Source: Pseudoalteromonas tunicata
GTDB taxonomy: Bacteria; Pseudomonadota; Gammaproteobacteria; Enterobacterales; Alteromonadaceae
Assembly: GCF_002310815.1 (NCBI RefSeq)
Contig: NZ_CP011032.1
Location: forward strand, 1,962,001 to 2,026,000
Direction: 5' to 3'
Length of the DNA stretch: 64,000 nucleotides
Of the stretch, positions 28,187-37,092 are shown in pieces. Both the position numbers and the translations under genes were made by a program. Each line of letters starts with the position of its first letter. The stretch's first letter is position 1. The notes below the pieces were generated by a model. That model saw only the letters and a list, made by a program, of their open reading frames with translations. It was not told the origin of the DNA and did not search any database.

Positions 28187-28221
28187 GTGATCCATAATTA
28201 AGTTGCCCCTATATATAGTGT
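28175..28221 (+). promoter_or_regulatory. nrdR box: Proximal pair of NrdR boxes
   Basis: CCACTCTATCTTGTGA (28175-28190) and CCCCTATATATAGTGT (28206-28221) match the NrdR pattern at 11-12 and 14 of 16 positions, 31 bp apart. This is the usual tandem layout over an nrd promoter, about 100-150 bp before the nrdA ATG. NrdR represses ribonucleotide reductase genes when dATP is high. Confidence 0.75.
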
Positions 28222-28321
28222 TTAAATGCTAACCACTTCGGCACAACATTAATATTCAGGCCACTCGCCTAAAAATAAAACAATAAATTTCGCTAACACC
28301 CTAGGAAATGCAGGCATAAAT

Positions 28322-30604
28322 ATGAATAAACAACTATCTGTGAGTAAACGAGACGGGCGCAAGGAATTGCTTGATCTTGATAAAATCCATCGTGTCATTG
28401 AATGGGCTGCAAAGGGACTTAACAACGTTTCAGTCTCACAAGTAGAACTAAAATCTCATATCCAGTTTTATGATGGGATCCGCACTGAAGACATTCATGA
28501 AACCATCATTAAGGCGGCAGCTGATCAAATTTCAAAAGAATCGCCTGATTATCAATTTTTAGCGGCTCGTTTGGCGATTTTTCACCTACGTAAAAAAGCC
28601 TATGGTCAGTTTGAACCACCACGTCTGTATGACCATGTTGTTAAAATGGTGGAAGACAACCGTTATGATGCGCATCTTTTAGCGGATTATACGCAAGCTG
28701 AATTTGAACAACTCGACGAAGTACTTGATCATAACCGAGATCTAACATTCAGTTATGCTGCGGTTAAGCAACTAGAAGGTAAATATTTAGTTCAAAACCG
28801 CGTAACAGGTGAAATTTACGAAAGCGCCCAGTTTTTATATATCTTAGTTGCGGCAAGTTTATTTTCAAAATACCCACAATCAATTCGTTTAGATTATATT
28901 AAACGTTTTTATGATGCAGTTTCGCAGTTTAAAATTTCCTTACCAACGCCAATTATGGCCGGTGTACGTACCCCTACTCGTCAATTTAGTTCTTGTGTAC
29001 TAATTGAGTGTGGTGACAGTTTAGATTCAATAAATGCGACGTCATCTGCGATTGTTAAATATGTGAGCCAACGCGCTGGGATTGGTATTAATGCTGGTCG
29101 AATTCGTGCGTTAGGTAGCCCTATTCGAAATGGCGAAGCATACCATACAGGGTGTATTCCATTTTATAAACACTTTCAAACTGCTGTTAAAAGCTGTTCA
29201 CAAGGTGGTGTTCGTGGCGGCGCTGCGACACTCTTTTACCCTCTGTGGCATCTAGAAGTTGAAAACTTATTGGTACTTAAAAATAATCGTGGTGTTGACG
29301 ATAACCGCGTGCGTCATCTCGATTACGGCGTACAGTTTAACAAGGTTATGTATTCTCGATTAATTAAAGATGATTACATCACTTTATTTAGTCCATCAGA
29401 TGTACCTGGTTTATATGATGCTTTCTTTGAAGATCAAGCATTGTTTGAAAGCTTGTATGTACAATATGAACAAGACCCTGCAATTCGTAAAAAACGCATC
29501 AAGGCCATTGAATTGTTCTCAATGTTTGTCCAAGAGCGTGCAAGTACAGGTCGTATTTATTTACAAAATGTTGATCACTGTAATACCCATAGCCCATTTG
29601 ATTCAAAGGTTGCTCCAATTCGCCAATCAAACTTATGTTTGGAAATTGCATTACCAACAAAACCTTTAAAACACGTTATGGATGAAGAAGGTGAAATCGC
29701 ACTTTGTACCTTATCAGCCTTTAACCTAGGTGCGATTGATTCATTAGACGAGTTGGAAGAATTAGCTGAATTAGCCGTACGTGCATTAGATAACTTACTA
29801 GATTATCAAGATTATCCTGTTCCGGCTGCTAAAAATGCAACCATGAACCGCCGTACTCTTGGTGTAGGTGTGGTCAATTACGCTTATTATCTAGCAAAAA
29901 ATGGTAAAAAGTATTCTGATGGTAGTGCTAACGCACTAACTCATCAAACGTTTGAAGCGATCCAATATTATTTAATGAAAGCGTCGAATGAACTTGCTAA
30001 AGAAAAAGGTGCATGCCCTAAATTCCATGAGACAACCTATTCTCAAGGTCTAATGCCAATTGATACTTATAAAAAAGATTTAGATCAAATCTGTTCTGAA
30101 CCACTGCGTTTAGATTGGGATGGTCTTCGTCAAAGTATTAAACAATATGGTATGCGTAATTCTACTTTATCTGCATTAATGCCTTCAGAGACTTCGTCAC
30201 AAATCTCTAATGCAACCAACGGTATCGAACCACCACGTGGTCATGTAAGTGTTAAAGCCAGCAAAGACGGGATCTTAAAACAAGTTGTACCTGAGTATGA
30301 AAGACTCAAAGATCAATATGAGCTATTGTGGGATATTCCTTCAAATGATGGCTATTTACAATTAGTTGGCATTATGCAGAAATTTATCGACCAAACAGTT
30401 TCTGCCAATACCAATTATGATCCGGGTAAATTTGAGGGTGGCAAAGTGCCGATGAAGTTGTTATTAAAAGATTTATTAACAGCATACAAATTTGGCGTTA
30501 AAACGCTTTATTACCATAATACCCGCGATGGTGCATCTGATGCCCAAAACGAAATTGTTGCCGATGCTGACGACGATTGCGCAGGCGGTGCGTGTAAAAT
30601 ATAA
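28322..30604 (+). CDS. nrdA: class Ia ribonucleoside-diphosphate reductase alpha subunit
   Basis: A 760-residue protein (E. coli 761). The N-terminal ATP-cone (about 1-95) gives dATP inhibition; SSCVLIEC and [11 protein letters not shown] carry the active-site cysteines with the Asn/Glu pair; [10 protein letters not shown] holds the radical-transfer tyrosines; the C-terminus CAGGACKI is the thioredoxin-accessible Cys753/Cys758 pair. It reduces ribonucleoside diphosphates aerobically with NrdB. The 400-base upstream gap holds NrdR-like boxes, a terminator and a DnaA box. Confidence 0.97.
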   Translation: MNKQLSVSKRDGRKELLDLDKIHRVIEWAAKGLNNVSVSQVELKSHIQFYDGIRTEDIHETIIKAAADQISKESPDYQFLAARLAIFHLRKKAYGQFEPPRLYDHVVKMVEDNRYDAHLLADYTQAEFEQLDEVLDHNRDLTFSYAAVKQLEGKYLVQNRVTGEIYESAQFLYILVAASLFSKYPQSIRLDYIKRFYDAVSQFKISLPTPIMAGVRTPTRQFSSCVLIECGDSLDSINATSSAIVKYVSQRAGIGINAGRIRALGSPIRNGEAYHTGCIPFYKHFQTAVKSCSQGGVRGGAATLFYPLWHLEVENLLVLKNNRGVDDNRVRHLDYGVQFNKVMYSRLIKDDYITLFSPSDVPGLYDAFFEDQALFESLYVQYEQDPAIRKKRIKAIELFSMFVQERASTGRIYLQNVDHCNTHSPFDSKVAPIRQSNLCLEIALPTKPLKHVMDEEGEIALCTLSAFNLGAIDSLDELEELAELAVRALDNLLDYQDYPVPAAKNATMNRRTLGVGVVNYAYYLAKNGKKYSDGSANALTHQTFEAIQYYLMKASNELAKEKGACPKFHETTYSQGLMPIDTYKKDLDQICSEPLRLDWDGLRQSIKQYGMRNSTLSALMPSETSSQISNATNGIEPPRGHVSVKASKDGILKQVVPEYERLKDQYELLWDIPSNDGYLQLVGIMQKFIDQTVSANTNYDPGKFEGGKVPMKLLLKDLLTAYKFGVKTLYYHNTRDGASDAQNEIVADADDDCAGGACKI

Positions 30605-30611
30605 AAAATAT

Positions 30612-30636
30612 TGGGCAAGCTTTCTTGCCCATTTTC
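30612..30636 (+). terminator. Terminator-like hairpin between nrdA and nrdB
   Basis: TGGGCAAG and CTTGCCCA around a 4-base loop, followed by TTTTC. It lies in the 53-base gap between two genes that must be made together, so it is probably a partial attenuator or an mRNA-stabilising 3' end for nrdA. Confidence 0.55.
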
Positions 30637-30657
30637 TGTTTGTCTTTGAGAAATACT

Positions 30658-31788
30658 ATGTCTTATTCAACTTTTAGCCGTAATCATAATAACCAATTAA
30701 AAGAACCGATGTTTTTCGGCCAATCTGTCAATGTTTCACGATACGATCAACAAAAGCACCCTATTTTCGAAAAGTTAATTGAAAAACAACTTTCCTTTTT
30801 TTGGCGCCCAGAAGAAGTTGATGTAAGTAAAGACCGTGTAGATTTCGAAAACTTACCCGATCATGAAAAACATATTTTCTTAAGTAATCTAAAGTACCAA
30901 ACTTTATTAGATAGTATTCAAGGCCGTTCACCCAATGTGGCTTTACTCCCTATCGTCTCATTACCTGAGTTAGAAACTTGGATAGAAACATGGTCATTTA
31001 GCGAAACCATTCACAGTCGCTCATACACTCACATTATTCGTAATGTCACCAAGCAACCAGAATTGATCTTCGACGATATTGTTGATAACGATAAAATTAA
31101 AGAACGCGCTGATGAAGTTACACGTTATTATGATGATTTAATTGAATATACCTCAATTTATAATTTATATGGCGAAGGTAAGCATCAAATTAATGACCAA
31201 ACCGTTGTCATCAATTTATTTGAGCTCAAAAAGAAACTCTATCGCGCGATTATGTCGGTAAACATTCTTGAGGCGATTCGTTTTTATGTCAGTTTTGCAT
31301 GTTCATTTGCCTTTGCTGAGCGTGAACTGATGGAAGGTAATGCGAAAATAATCAAGCTCATCGCACGTGATGAAGCATTGCATTTATCTGGTACACAACA
31401 CATGCTCAATATCATGCAAGATGGACAAGATGATCCTGAGATGGCCATTGTTGCTGCGCAATTACGCGAAGAATCTATTGAAATGTTTAGAACCGCTGCT
31501 CAGCAAGAAAAAGAGTGGGCAGAATACTTATTTAAAGATGGTTCAATGATTGGTTTAAACAAAGATATTCTTTGCCAATATGTTGAGTACATTACTAACG
31601 TACGTATGTCGGCCGTTGGTTTACCTCAACAATTTAGTATTACTAGCAACCCAATTCCTTGGATTAACTCTTGGTTAGTCTCTGATAACGTTCAAGTTGC
31701 ACCGCAAGAAGCTGAGATCAGCTCATACCTAGTGGGCCAAATTGATTCTCAAGTTGAAGCATCTGACTTTGGTGACTTCGACTTGTAA
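30658..31788 (+). CDS. nrdB: class Ia ribonucleoside-diphosphate reductase beta subunit
   Basis: The ATG at 30658 gives 376 residues, exactly the E. coli length; an upstream in-frame start at 30625 would lie within the intergenic hairpin. The radical tyrosine is Tyr123 (SRSYTHI), with iron ligands Asp85, Glu116 and His119 and a second set in [13 protein letters not shown]. It supplies the diferric-tyrosyl radical to NrdA. The stop shares one base with the yfaE start. Confidence 0.97.
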   Translation: MSYSTFSRNHNNQLKEPMFFGQSVNVSRYDQQKHPIFEKLIEKQLSFFWRPEEVDVSKDRVDFENLPDHEKHIFLSNLKYQTLLDSIQGRSPNVALLPIVSLPELETWIETWSFSETIHSRSYTHIIRNVTKQPELIFDDIVDNDKIKERADEVTRYYDDLIEYTSIYNLYGEGKHQINDQTVVINLFELKKKLYRAIMSVNILEAIRFYVSFACSFAFAERELMEGNAKIIKLIARDEALHLSGTQHMLNIMQDGQDDPEMAIVAAQLREESIEMFRTAAQQEKEWAEYLFKDGSMIGLNKDILCQYVEYITNVRMSAVGLPQQFSITSNPIPWINSWLVSDNVQVAPQEAEISSYLVGQIDSQVEASDFGDFDL

Positions 31789-32051
31789 TGAAGCAAGTAA
31801 TCATTCGAAATACCGATCAGATCCTAGAGTACGGATCTGATCGTTTTACTTTGTTAGAACATCTTGAACAGCACAAAATTCCTGTACAATATCAATGCCG
31901 AGAAGGCTATTGTGGTGCATGTCGCTGTAAATTAAATTCGGGTAGCGTTGAGTACCTGCAAGAGCCATTGGCATTTATTCGTCAAGGTGAAATATTGTTG
32001 TGCTGTGCAAAACCACTTGAAGATGTTGACCTTACCCTGCCACATTTTTAA
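31788..32051 (+). CDS. yfaE: 2Fe-2S ferredoxin for NrdB cofactor maintenance
   Basis: An 87-residue plant-type ferredoxin with Cys37, Cys42, Cys45 and Cys72 (CREGYCGACRC and LCCAKP). In E. coli YfaE follows nrdB and reduces the NrdB iron site to rebuild the tyrosyl radical. The TAATG junction with nrdB supports coupled translation. There is no clear terminator in the 90 bases after it. Confidence 0.93.
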   Translation: MKQVIIRNTDQILEYGSDRFTLLEHLEQHKIPVQYQCREGYCGACRCKLNSGSVEYLQEPLAFIRQGEILLCCAKPLEDVDLTLPHF

Positions 32052-32141
32052 TCGTGAACAAGATAAGTTGAAGTGATAGAACGCTAAAGTTTAATGATGA
32101 AAGTGAGGTTTTCTGAGTTATAAAATTAAAACTGGCTATCG

Positions 32142-32678
32142 CTAATAATTAATCGCTACATCCTCCTTAAAACTGGTTTCATAAAAACCATGACTATTTG
32201 CAATTGTCAGTTTATTTTGATCAACCACTACAGACCAATCAAGTCGTTGCGTTATATCGTTGCTTAACTGTTGCAAAAACTCAGCTTCAATCGGCAATAC
32301 TTTAATATTTTTTCGTTTAAAAAAACGTTCGTTATCTTTTAACCAAATCGAATTTTTTGGTGTAATTACGATTACCTGATCAGATTGCTGGACCGCCCTA
32401 TCAAGACGTTTTTGAGATGGAAAACCGACATCAATCCATAATAAATAGCGTTCAAAATCACCTTTTAAAGATAAGTCAGGATGCATTGGATTATCATTAT
32501 TTTTTGACCATGAGGCCATTTCAAGTGGCAATAAACAAAAACCAATTAGCTTTAATAAAAAATGTTCTAAATCTTCTTTTGGTAATAATGCGACTGTCAC
32601 ATCTTTGTGTTCATATCTATGGTGATTTAAATCAGCAACATCTAAATGCGCTTTAAATACGGTTTGTTTATTCGCCAT
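32142..32678 (-). CDS. yaeQ: YaeQ family protein
   Basis: A 178-residue protein. KQTVFKAHLDVADLNHHRYE opens it as in E. coli YaeQ (181 residues), and LWIDVGFPSQKRLDRA is the conserved core of the PD-(D/E)XK-like fold (the E. coli protein has LWIELGLPDERRIKKA there). E. coli YaeQ was reported to compensate for loss of RfaH in haemolysin expression, but its molecular role is unclear. Divergent from the TonB receptor; the shared 180-base gap holds the Zur-like site. Confidence 0.85.
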   Translation of the reverse strand: MANKQTVFKAHLDVADLNHHRYEHKDVTVALLPKEDLEHFLLKLIGFCLLPLEMASWSKNNDNPMHPDLSLKGDFERYLLWIDVGFPSQKRLDRAVQQSDQVIVITPKNSIWLKDNERFFKRKNIKVLPIEAEFLQQLSNDITQRLDWSVVVDQNKLTIANSHGFYETSFKEDVAINY

Positions 32679-32775
32679 GTGAGCTATCCAACAATACTTT
32701 CTTTAAAAGTATAGCCGCGAAATTAGTATTAGACGCATGTGTTTATAATCAGTCGACTGAAATATTAATCAATAA

Positions 32776-32798
32776 CAAATGTTATAGCATCACAGTTG
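32776..32798. promoter_or_regulatory. Candidate Zur operator upstream of the TonB receptor
   Basis: The 23 bases contain AAATGTTATAGCATCACA, which follows the gammaproteobacterial Zur pattern (ATGTTATA-n-TATNACAT) with about 17 of 22 informative positions by my alignment. It lies 61 bp before the receptor ATG, where it could cover the promoter. A second, smaller palindrome TGTAATGTTACA lies at 32815-32826. Consensus is from memory and not scored statistically. Confidence 0.6.
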
Positions 32799-32858
32799 TT
32801 GATCCTATCTAAAATGTAATGTTACACTATCTCAATTGTTCTCTTTTAAGATGAAATT

Positions 32859-35237
32859 ATGAAGTACTCTATATTATATTCCACGGTTATTGCCGCTCTA
32901 AGTCTTTCAACAGCGCAGGCTGCCACTATTACCGGTAAAGTTGTTGATAAAAATAATCACCCCATTAATGCAGCCAGCATTCATATCCACGGCAAAGATA
33001 AGGCTGTCTATAGTAATGAAAACGGTGAGTTTACAATTGTTATTGATAATGATGGCCAACTTCATATTTCAAAAGATGATTATATCGACGAACGAGTTAC
33101 AGTCACAGCGACACAAACAGCAGTTGATGTAACCCTTGCTAAATCGTCTATTGAGACTGTGACTGTCTTTGCCTCTGGTTTGCATAAAACCAATATGGAT
33201 ATGGCCTCACCTGTGACAGTGCTCGCGGGCGATGAATTAAAAAATAACGCACAAGCAACCTTAGGTGAAACTTTAAAAGGCTTGCCGGGTGTTAATGCCA
33301 CTTATTTTGGCCCGGTATCATCTTCTCCAATCATTCGTGGTCTTGATGGCCCTCGAGTGAAAGTATTACAAAATGGCTTAGATAGTAGTGATGCTTCGCG
33401 TATTGGCGCTGATCATGCAACGACCAACGAATCACTAACAGCCCAACAAATCGAAGTATTAAGAGGCCCTGCTACTTTACTGTACGGCTCTGGGGCTATT
33501 GGTGGTGTTGTTAACGTAGTCGATCAACGTATTCCCACTGATCAGCTCAATCAATTAGAAGGTGCTGTTGAGATAAAATACGACAGTGTATCAAATGGAA
33601 AAACAGCAGCATTTAATTTAGCTGGCGGTGATCAAGGCTTTAACCTCAATATCAACGGCCTCAAAAGACAATCTGACGATTATAAAATCCCAGAAATGCA
33701 TTTAGATGATCACGATGAACATGCTGATGACGCAGATCATACTCATGAAACGACTAAAAAAATCGACAATACGTTTATCGACTCAACAGTGATTGATATC
33801 GGTGCAAGCTATGTTTCTGAACACTTAACTCTTGGTTTATCGTACGGAAATGTAAATACAGAATATGGGATCCCGGGACACGACCATGAGCATGATCATG
33901 AACACGAAGATGGACATGAGCATCAAGTAGCTATCGCTGAAACAGTAGATGAACATAGTGTTTATGCACTTTTAGAGCAAGATCGCTGGCAAGCATTAGC
34001 AGTCTGGACGCCTCACAATAACATTGTGGAAAAAGTTGAAGCACGTATAGGTTATACACAATATCAACATGCTGAAATTGAAGATGGTCAAATTGGAACA
34101 ACCTTCAAAAATGACAGTCAAGAAGCGCGTTTTTCAGTGGAGCATACCTTAGGGCAATGGCATGGTGTTGTTGGATATCATTATTATTTTTCGGACTATC
34201 AAGCTCTTGGTGAAGAAGCTTTCACTCCATCGACCGAAACTCGTCAACACGGTTTGTTTTTATTAGAAGAACGTAATTTTGATGGTATCACCCTAGAACT
34301 TGGCGCCCGAGTCGAAAAATATGAATTAGATTCATCAGATATTGATACAGGCCATAGTCATCATGACGTTGATCATCACGAGGCTTCAAGTTATCTTGAA
34401 TCTTTTAACAATATTAGCCTTTCTACCGGTTTAGTCTGGAATATTGGCTCAGGTTACTCAACCTCCATAAATGTTACTCACTCTGAGCGAGCGCCTTCAG
34501 CTGCCGAGCTACTTTCAAACGGTTTACATATTTCAACTGGTACGTACGACTTAGGCCTAGGTTATGTAATTGAAGATGGTGAAGTCCATTTTGAACCTGA
34601 AAATATAAAACAGGAAACTGCAAATAACTTAGACATCAGCTTTAGAAAATATTCTGATAATCTTGGTTTTACCGTTAATTTTTACTATAACCGTGTAAAT
34701 AACTTCTACTTCCAACAAGCAACTGATTATGTGTTCGATCAACATGATCATGAGTTAATTCATGTCGCAATGGCTGATGAAGATAGCGCACCGGTTTACC
34801 AATTCACCAGTCAAGATGCGACTTTATATGGTGTTGAGTTTGATTTGCATTATTCGTTAACGGATGAATTATCCGTTAAATTATTTGGTGATAACAGCCG
34901 TATCACGCTAGAAGATGACAACTATTTACCTCGAGTTCCTGCTAATAAATTAGGTGGGACAATCAATTGGCAAATAGCTGATTTTGATATCTCGGCGACA
35001 GCAACTCATTATTTTGCACAAAATAAAATCGCATTTAATGAAACAAGCACTGCTGGCTATACCCTACTCGATGCTGCTGTAAGCTACCAATTTAACTTAG
35101 CATCTGTTGATAGCTCCGTTTATTTAAAAGCAAATAACCTAACCAATGAACTTGCTTTTGTACATAGTTCATTTATCAAAGAAATTGCACCGTTACCAGG
35201 ACGTAATATCGCAATTGGGATCCGTGCTTTCTTTTGA
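32859..35237 (+). CDS. TonB-dependent outer-membrane receptor, histidine-rich, probable zinc (ZnuD-like) transporter
   Basis: A 792-residue receptor with a signal peptide (cleavage after AQA, residue 21), a carboxypeptidase-regulatory-like domain (about 22-95), a plug with LRGPATLLYGSGAIGGVVNVVD and a beta-barrel ending in aromatic IAIGIRAFF. Four histidine/aspartate-rich patches lie in predicted outer loops near residues 279-298, 340-360, 497-512 and 623-632. Such loops occur in ZnuD-type zinc receptors, and a Zur-like site lies upstream, so zinc uptake is the best inference; copper or nickel remain possible. Confidence 0.85.
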   Translation: MKYSILYSTVIAALSLSTAQAATITGKVVDKNNHPINAASIHIHGKDKAVYSNENGEFTIVIDNDGQLHISKDDYIDERVTVTATQTAVDVTLAKSSIETVTVFASGLHKTNMDMASPVTVLAGDELKNNAQATLGETLKGLPGVNATYFGPVSSSPIIRGLDGPRVKVLQNGLDSSDASRIGADHATTNESLTAQQIEVLRGPATLLYGSGAIGGVVNVVDQRIPTDQLNQLEGAVEIKYDSVSNGKTAAFNLAGGDQGFNLNINGLKRQSDDYKIPEMHLDDHDEHADDADHTHETTKKIDNTFIDSTVIDIGASYVSEHLTLGLSYGNVNTEYGIPGHDHEHDHEHEDGHEHQVAIAETVDEHSVYALLEQDRWQALAVWTPHNNIVEKVEARIGYTQYQHAEIEDGQIGTTFKNDSQEARFSVEHTLGQWHGVVGYHYYFSDYQALGEEAFTPSTETRQHGLFLLEERNFDGITLELGARVEKYELDSSDIDTGHSHHDVDHHEASSYLESFNNISLSTGLVWNIGSGYSTSINVTHSERAPSAAELLSNGLHISTGTYDLGLGYVIEDGEVHFEPENIKQETANNLDISFRKYSDNLGFTVNFYYNRVNNFYFQQATDYVFDQHDHELIHVAMADEDSAPVYQFTSQDATLYGVEFDLHYSLTDELSVKLFGDNSRITLEDDNYLPRVPANKLGGTINWQIADFDISATATHYFAQNKIAFNETSTAGYTLLDAAVSYQFNLASVDSSVYLKANNLTNELAFVHSSFIKEIAPLPGRNIAIGIRAFF

Positions 35238-35290
35238 TGGTCTTCATAAATAAGTCCTAAATGTGTAAACACATTTCAGGACAAGACACA

Positions 35291-35318
35291 AAAAAGCCGC
35301 TTTTAAAAGCGGCTTTTT
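35291..35318. terminator. Bidirectional terminator between the TonB receptor and fklB
   Basis: AAAAAGCCGC and GCGGCTTTTT pair around an 8-base palindromic loop. It lies between two convergent genes and is symmetrical, so both can use it. Confidence 0.88.
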
Positions 35319-35350
35319 ATTTAATTTTCTTGGCATAAACGCCGCCGACA

Positions 35351-35968
35351 TTAAACGATAGCGATTAATTCAACATCAAAGATTAATGTAGAGAATGGCG
35401 CAATAGAAGCACCAGCACCACGCTCGCCATAAGCAAGATCATGTGGTACGTATAAACGCCATTTTGAGCCAACAGTCATCATTTGTAATGCTTCAGTCCA
35501 ACCTTTGATCACGCCACCTACTGGAAATTCAGCTGGTTGGCCACGCTCATAAGAGCTATCAAACACAGTACCATTGACTAATGTACCATGATAATGCGTA
35601 CGCACAGTTGAAGCCGCAGTCGGTTTTTCGCCTTCACCAGTCGTTAGTACTTCATATTGTAAACCAGATGCAGTTACAGTCACTTCAGCACGCTGTGCAT
35701 TATCAGCTAGGAAAGCTTCGCCTTCGGCAGCTAATACTTTAGCTTGCTCTTCTTGACGAGCTTGAATTTCAGTATTAATAAGTTCAAATGCAGCTTGGAT
35801 TGCTGGGATTTCAACTTGGAAATCAGCATCAGTATAAGCGTCTTTCATACCTTCAAACACAGCGTTTAAGTTTAAGCCATCAAATGGATTTGCTTTTAAT
35901 TGATCACCCATTTGTAAACCGATACCGTAGCTTGCTTGCTCAGCGTGAGTTGTAAATTTATCAGACAT
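35351..35968 (-). CDS. fklB: FKBP-type peptidyl-prolyl cis-trans isomerase
   Basis: A 205-residue protein (E. coli FklB 206). The ATG at 35968 is used rather than a GTG three codons upstream. An N-terminal dimerisation domain (AEQASYGIGLQMGDQL) is followed by an FKBP domain from about residue 95 with VHYHG-like strand (THYHGTLVNGTVFDSS), PAEFPVGGVIKGWTEAL and AYGERGAGASIAPFSTL. No signal peptide, so cytoplasmic. It speeds proline isomerisation in folding. Single-gene unit. Confidence 0.93.
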   Translation of the reverse strand: MSDKFTTHAEQASYGIGLQMGDQLKANPFDGLNLNAVFEGMKDAYTDADFQVEIPAIQAAFELINTEIQARQEEQAKVLAAEGEAFLADNAQRAEVTVTASGLQYEVLTTGEGEKPTAASTVRTHYHGTLVNGTVFDSSYERGQPAEFPVGGVIKGWTEALQMMTVGSKWRLYVPHDLAYGERGAGASIAPFSTLIFDVELIAIV

Positions 35969-36028
35969 AAATACCACTATATAAAAAGTTGAGTTAAAAA
36001 TGAGATTTTATCATAGTTTTCTCGTCAT

Positions 36029-36418
36029 TTATTGTTTAGTTAAGCTTTTCAATTGAATAACACGCATAATTTCATACGAAATAAGCAGGCAAACTAAATT
36101 AAGCCATAAAAATGATTGAGAAAATAATACAGAAAAAGACTGAATACTCGCTTGGTCTACTATGCTAAATCCTACCAGACCGATAAGCGCGCAAAACCAA
36201 GTGCATAATCTGGCAGACTCTTTCTCGTATTTAACAATCAAATGTACAATTAAAATACAAAAAAGAATAAATGCGCCCGTAGCTTGCCAGACTAATACAC
36301 CTTGCTCTTGTGCCTCTGGGTAAGCATCAAAAACCATGGTTTTAACCATTTTGTATGCGTGGTAATAAAATAAACTAAATGCAGTCCACTTGAATAACTT
36401 AATCAACCAAGATTTCAT
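36029..36418 (-). CDS. hypothetical membrane protein, four transmembrane segments
   Basis: I do not recognise a named family. The 129 residues form about four hydrophobic segments (near 8-25, 43-62, 71-88 and 97-118) linked by short loops, with a basic C-terminus. It starts 56 bases left of the tRNA-Ser gene and is probably transcribed on its own or by read-through from the tRNA promoter. Confidence 0.65.
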   Translation of the reverse strand: MKSWLIKLFKWTAFSLFYYHAYKMVKTMVFDAYPEAQEQGVLVWQATGAFILFCILIVHLIVKYEKESARLCTWFCALIGLVGFSIVDQASIQSFSVLFSQSFLWLNLVCLLISYEIMRVIQLKSLTKQ

Positions 36419-36437
36419 TTTTAGAGACCCTTAAACG

Positions 36438-36462
36438 AAAAAAACCGCCACTAGGGCGGTTT
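36438..36462 (-). terminator. Terminator of tRNA-Ser
   Basis: AAACCGCC and GGCGGTTT pair around ACTAG; on the minus strand the stem is followed by a T run, 12 bases after the tRNA 3' end. Confidence 0.85.
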
Positions 36463-36473
36463 CGGGAATGAGG

Positions 36474-36564
36474 TGGCGGAGAGATAGGGATTTGAACCCT
36501 AGATAGGCTACAAACCTATGCCGGTTTTCAAGACCGGTGCAATCGACCACTCTGCCATCTCTCC
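36474..36564 (-). tRNA. tRNA-Ser (anticodon UGA)
   Basis: On the minus strand GGAGAGA (5') pairs with TCTCTCC (3') as acceptor stem. The anticodon stem CCGGT/ACCGG encloses the loop CTTGAAA, giving anticodon TGA for UCA/UCG serine codons. A long variable arm (CATAGGTTTGTAGCCTAT region) marks a class II serine tRNA and GGTTCAAATCC is the T arm. CCA is encoded. Followed by a terminator. Confidence 0.97.
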
Positions 36565-36621
36565 GTTGTTGCGCGCATACTACTGATTTAACGCACTAAT
36601 GTAAAGTACAAAAAAGAAAAA

Positions 36622-36999
36622 TTAATAATATTGTGGTGGTGTTTTTGCAATTACCGCACTAATTAAGCAAACAACTACACCAATTATTGCGGCAAATACA
36701 ACCTGCATCACAACTTCAACATTAGCAAAAACACCATTACTGAGTGCATTGATAAAAATTAATGGGGCTATACTGCAACAAAATACGGTAAAACACACTT
36801 TAAAGGCACGGTTAAAACTAAAACGGCGACTTTTTGCCATTCGCCATGTTAGTAATGCAATTATTCCAGTCACAGCAAACAAACTAAATGAGCTATTTTT
36901 TGTATAGATTGAAATTACAATTCCTATCGATGCACCGACAAGTCCCCATAACAACCAAACAAACCAGTTTTCTCTTTCTCGATAAAAAAGATTATTCAT
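36622..36999 (-). CDS. hypothetical membrane protein, four transmembrane segments
   Basis: A 125-residue protein with a short charged N-terminus (YRERENW), then about four hydrophobic helices (near 12-31, 36-50, 66-88 and 97-118). No family recognised. It lies just upstream of tRNA-Ser in the same direction, 57 bases away. Despite similar size and topology to the protein at 36029-36418, the sequences are not obviously alike, so a duplication is not supported. Confidence 0.65.
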   Translation of the reverse strand: MNNLFYRERENWFVWLLWGLVGASIGIVISIYTKNSSFSLFAVTGIIALLTWRMAKSRRFSFNRAFKVCFTVFCCSIAPLIFINALSNGVFANVEVVMQVVFAAIIGVVVCLISAVIAKTPPQYY

Positions 37000-37092
37000 C
37001 TTACCAGCCTCATTTTTATTATAATTATTACCCTACCATAACAAAAAATGTACAAATTAAAAACTGACAAAGTTAAATTTATAGTCTACTGG

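Noticed and set aside
32815..32826. TGTAATGTTACA palindrome as a second Zur site
   Set aside because: The half-site spacing is shorter than the Zur pattern by about three bases; kept only as a note next to the better site at 32776.
36029..36999. Tandem duplication of small membrane proteins around tRNA-Ser, or an integrated element at the tRNA
   Set aside because: The two proteins share only length and topology; there is no integrase and no repeat of the tRNA 3' end nearby.
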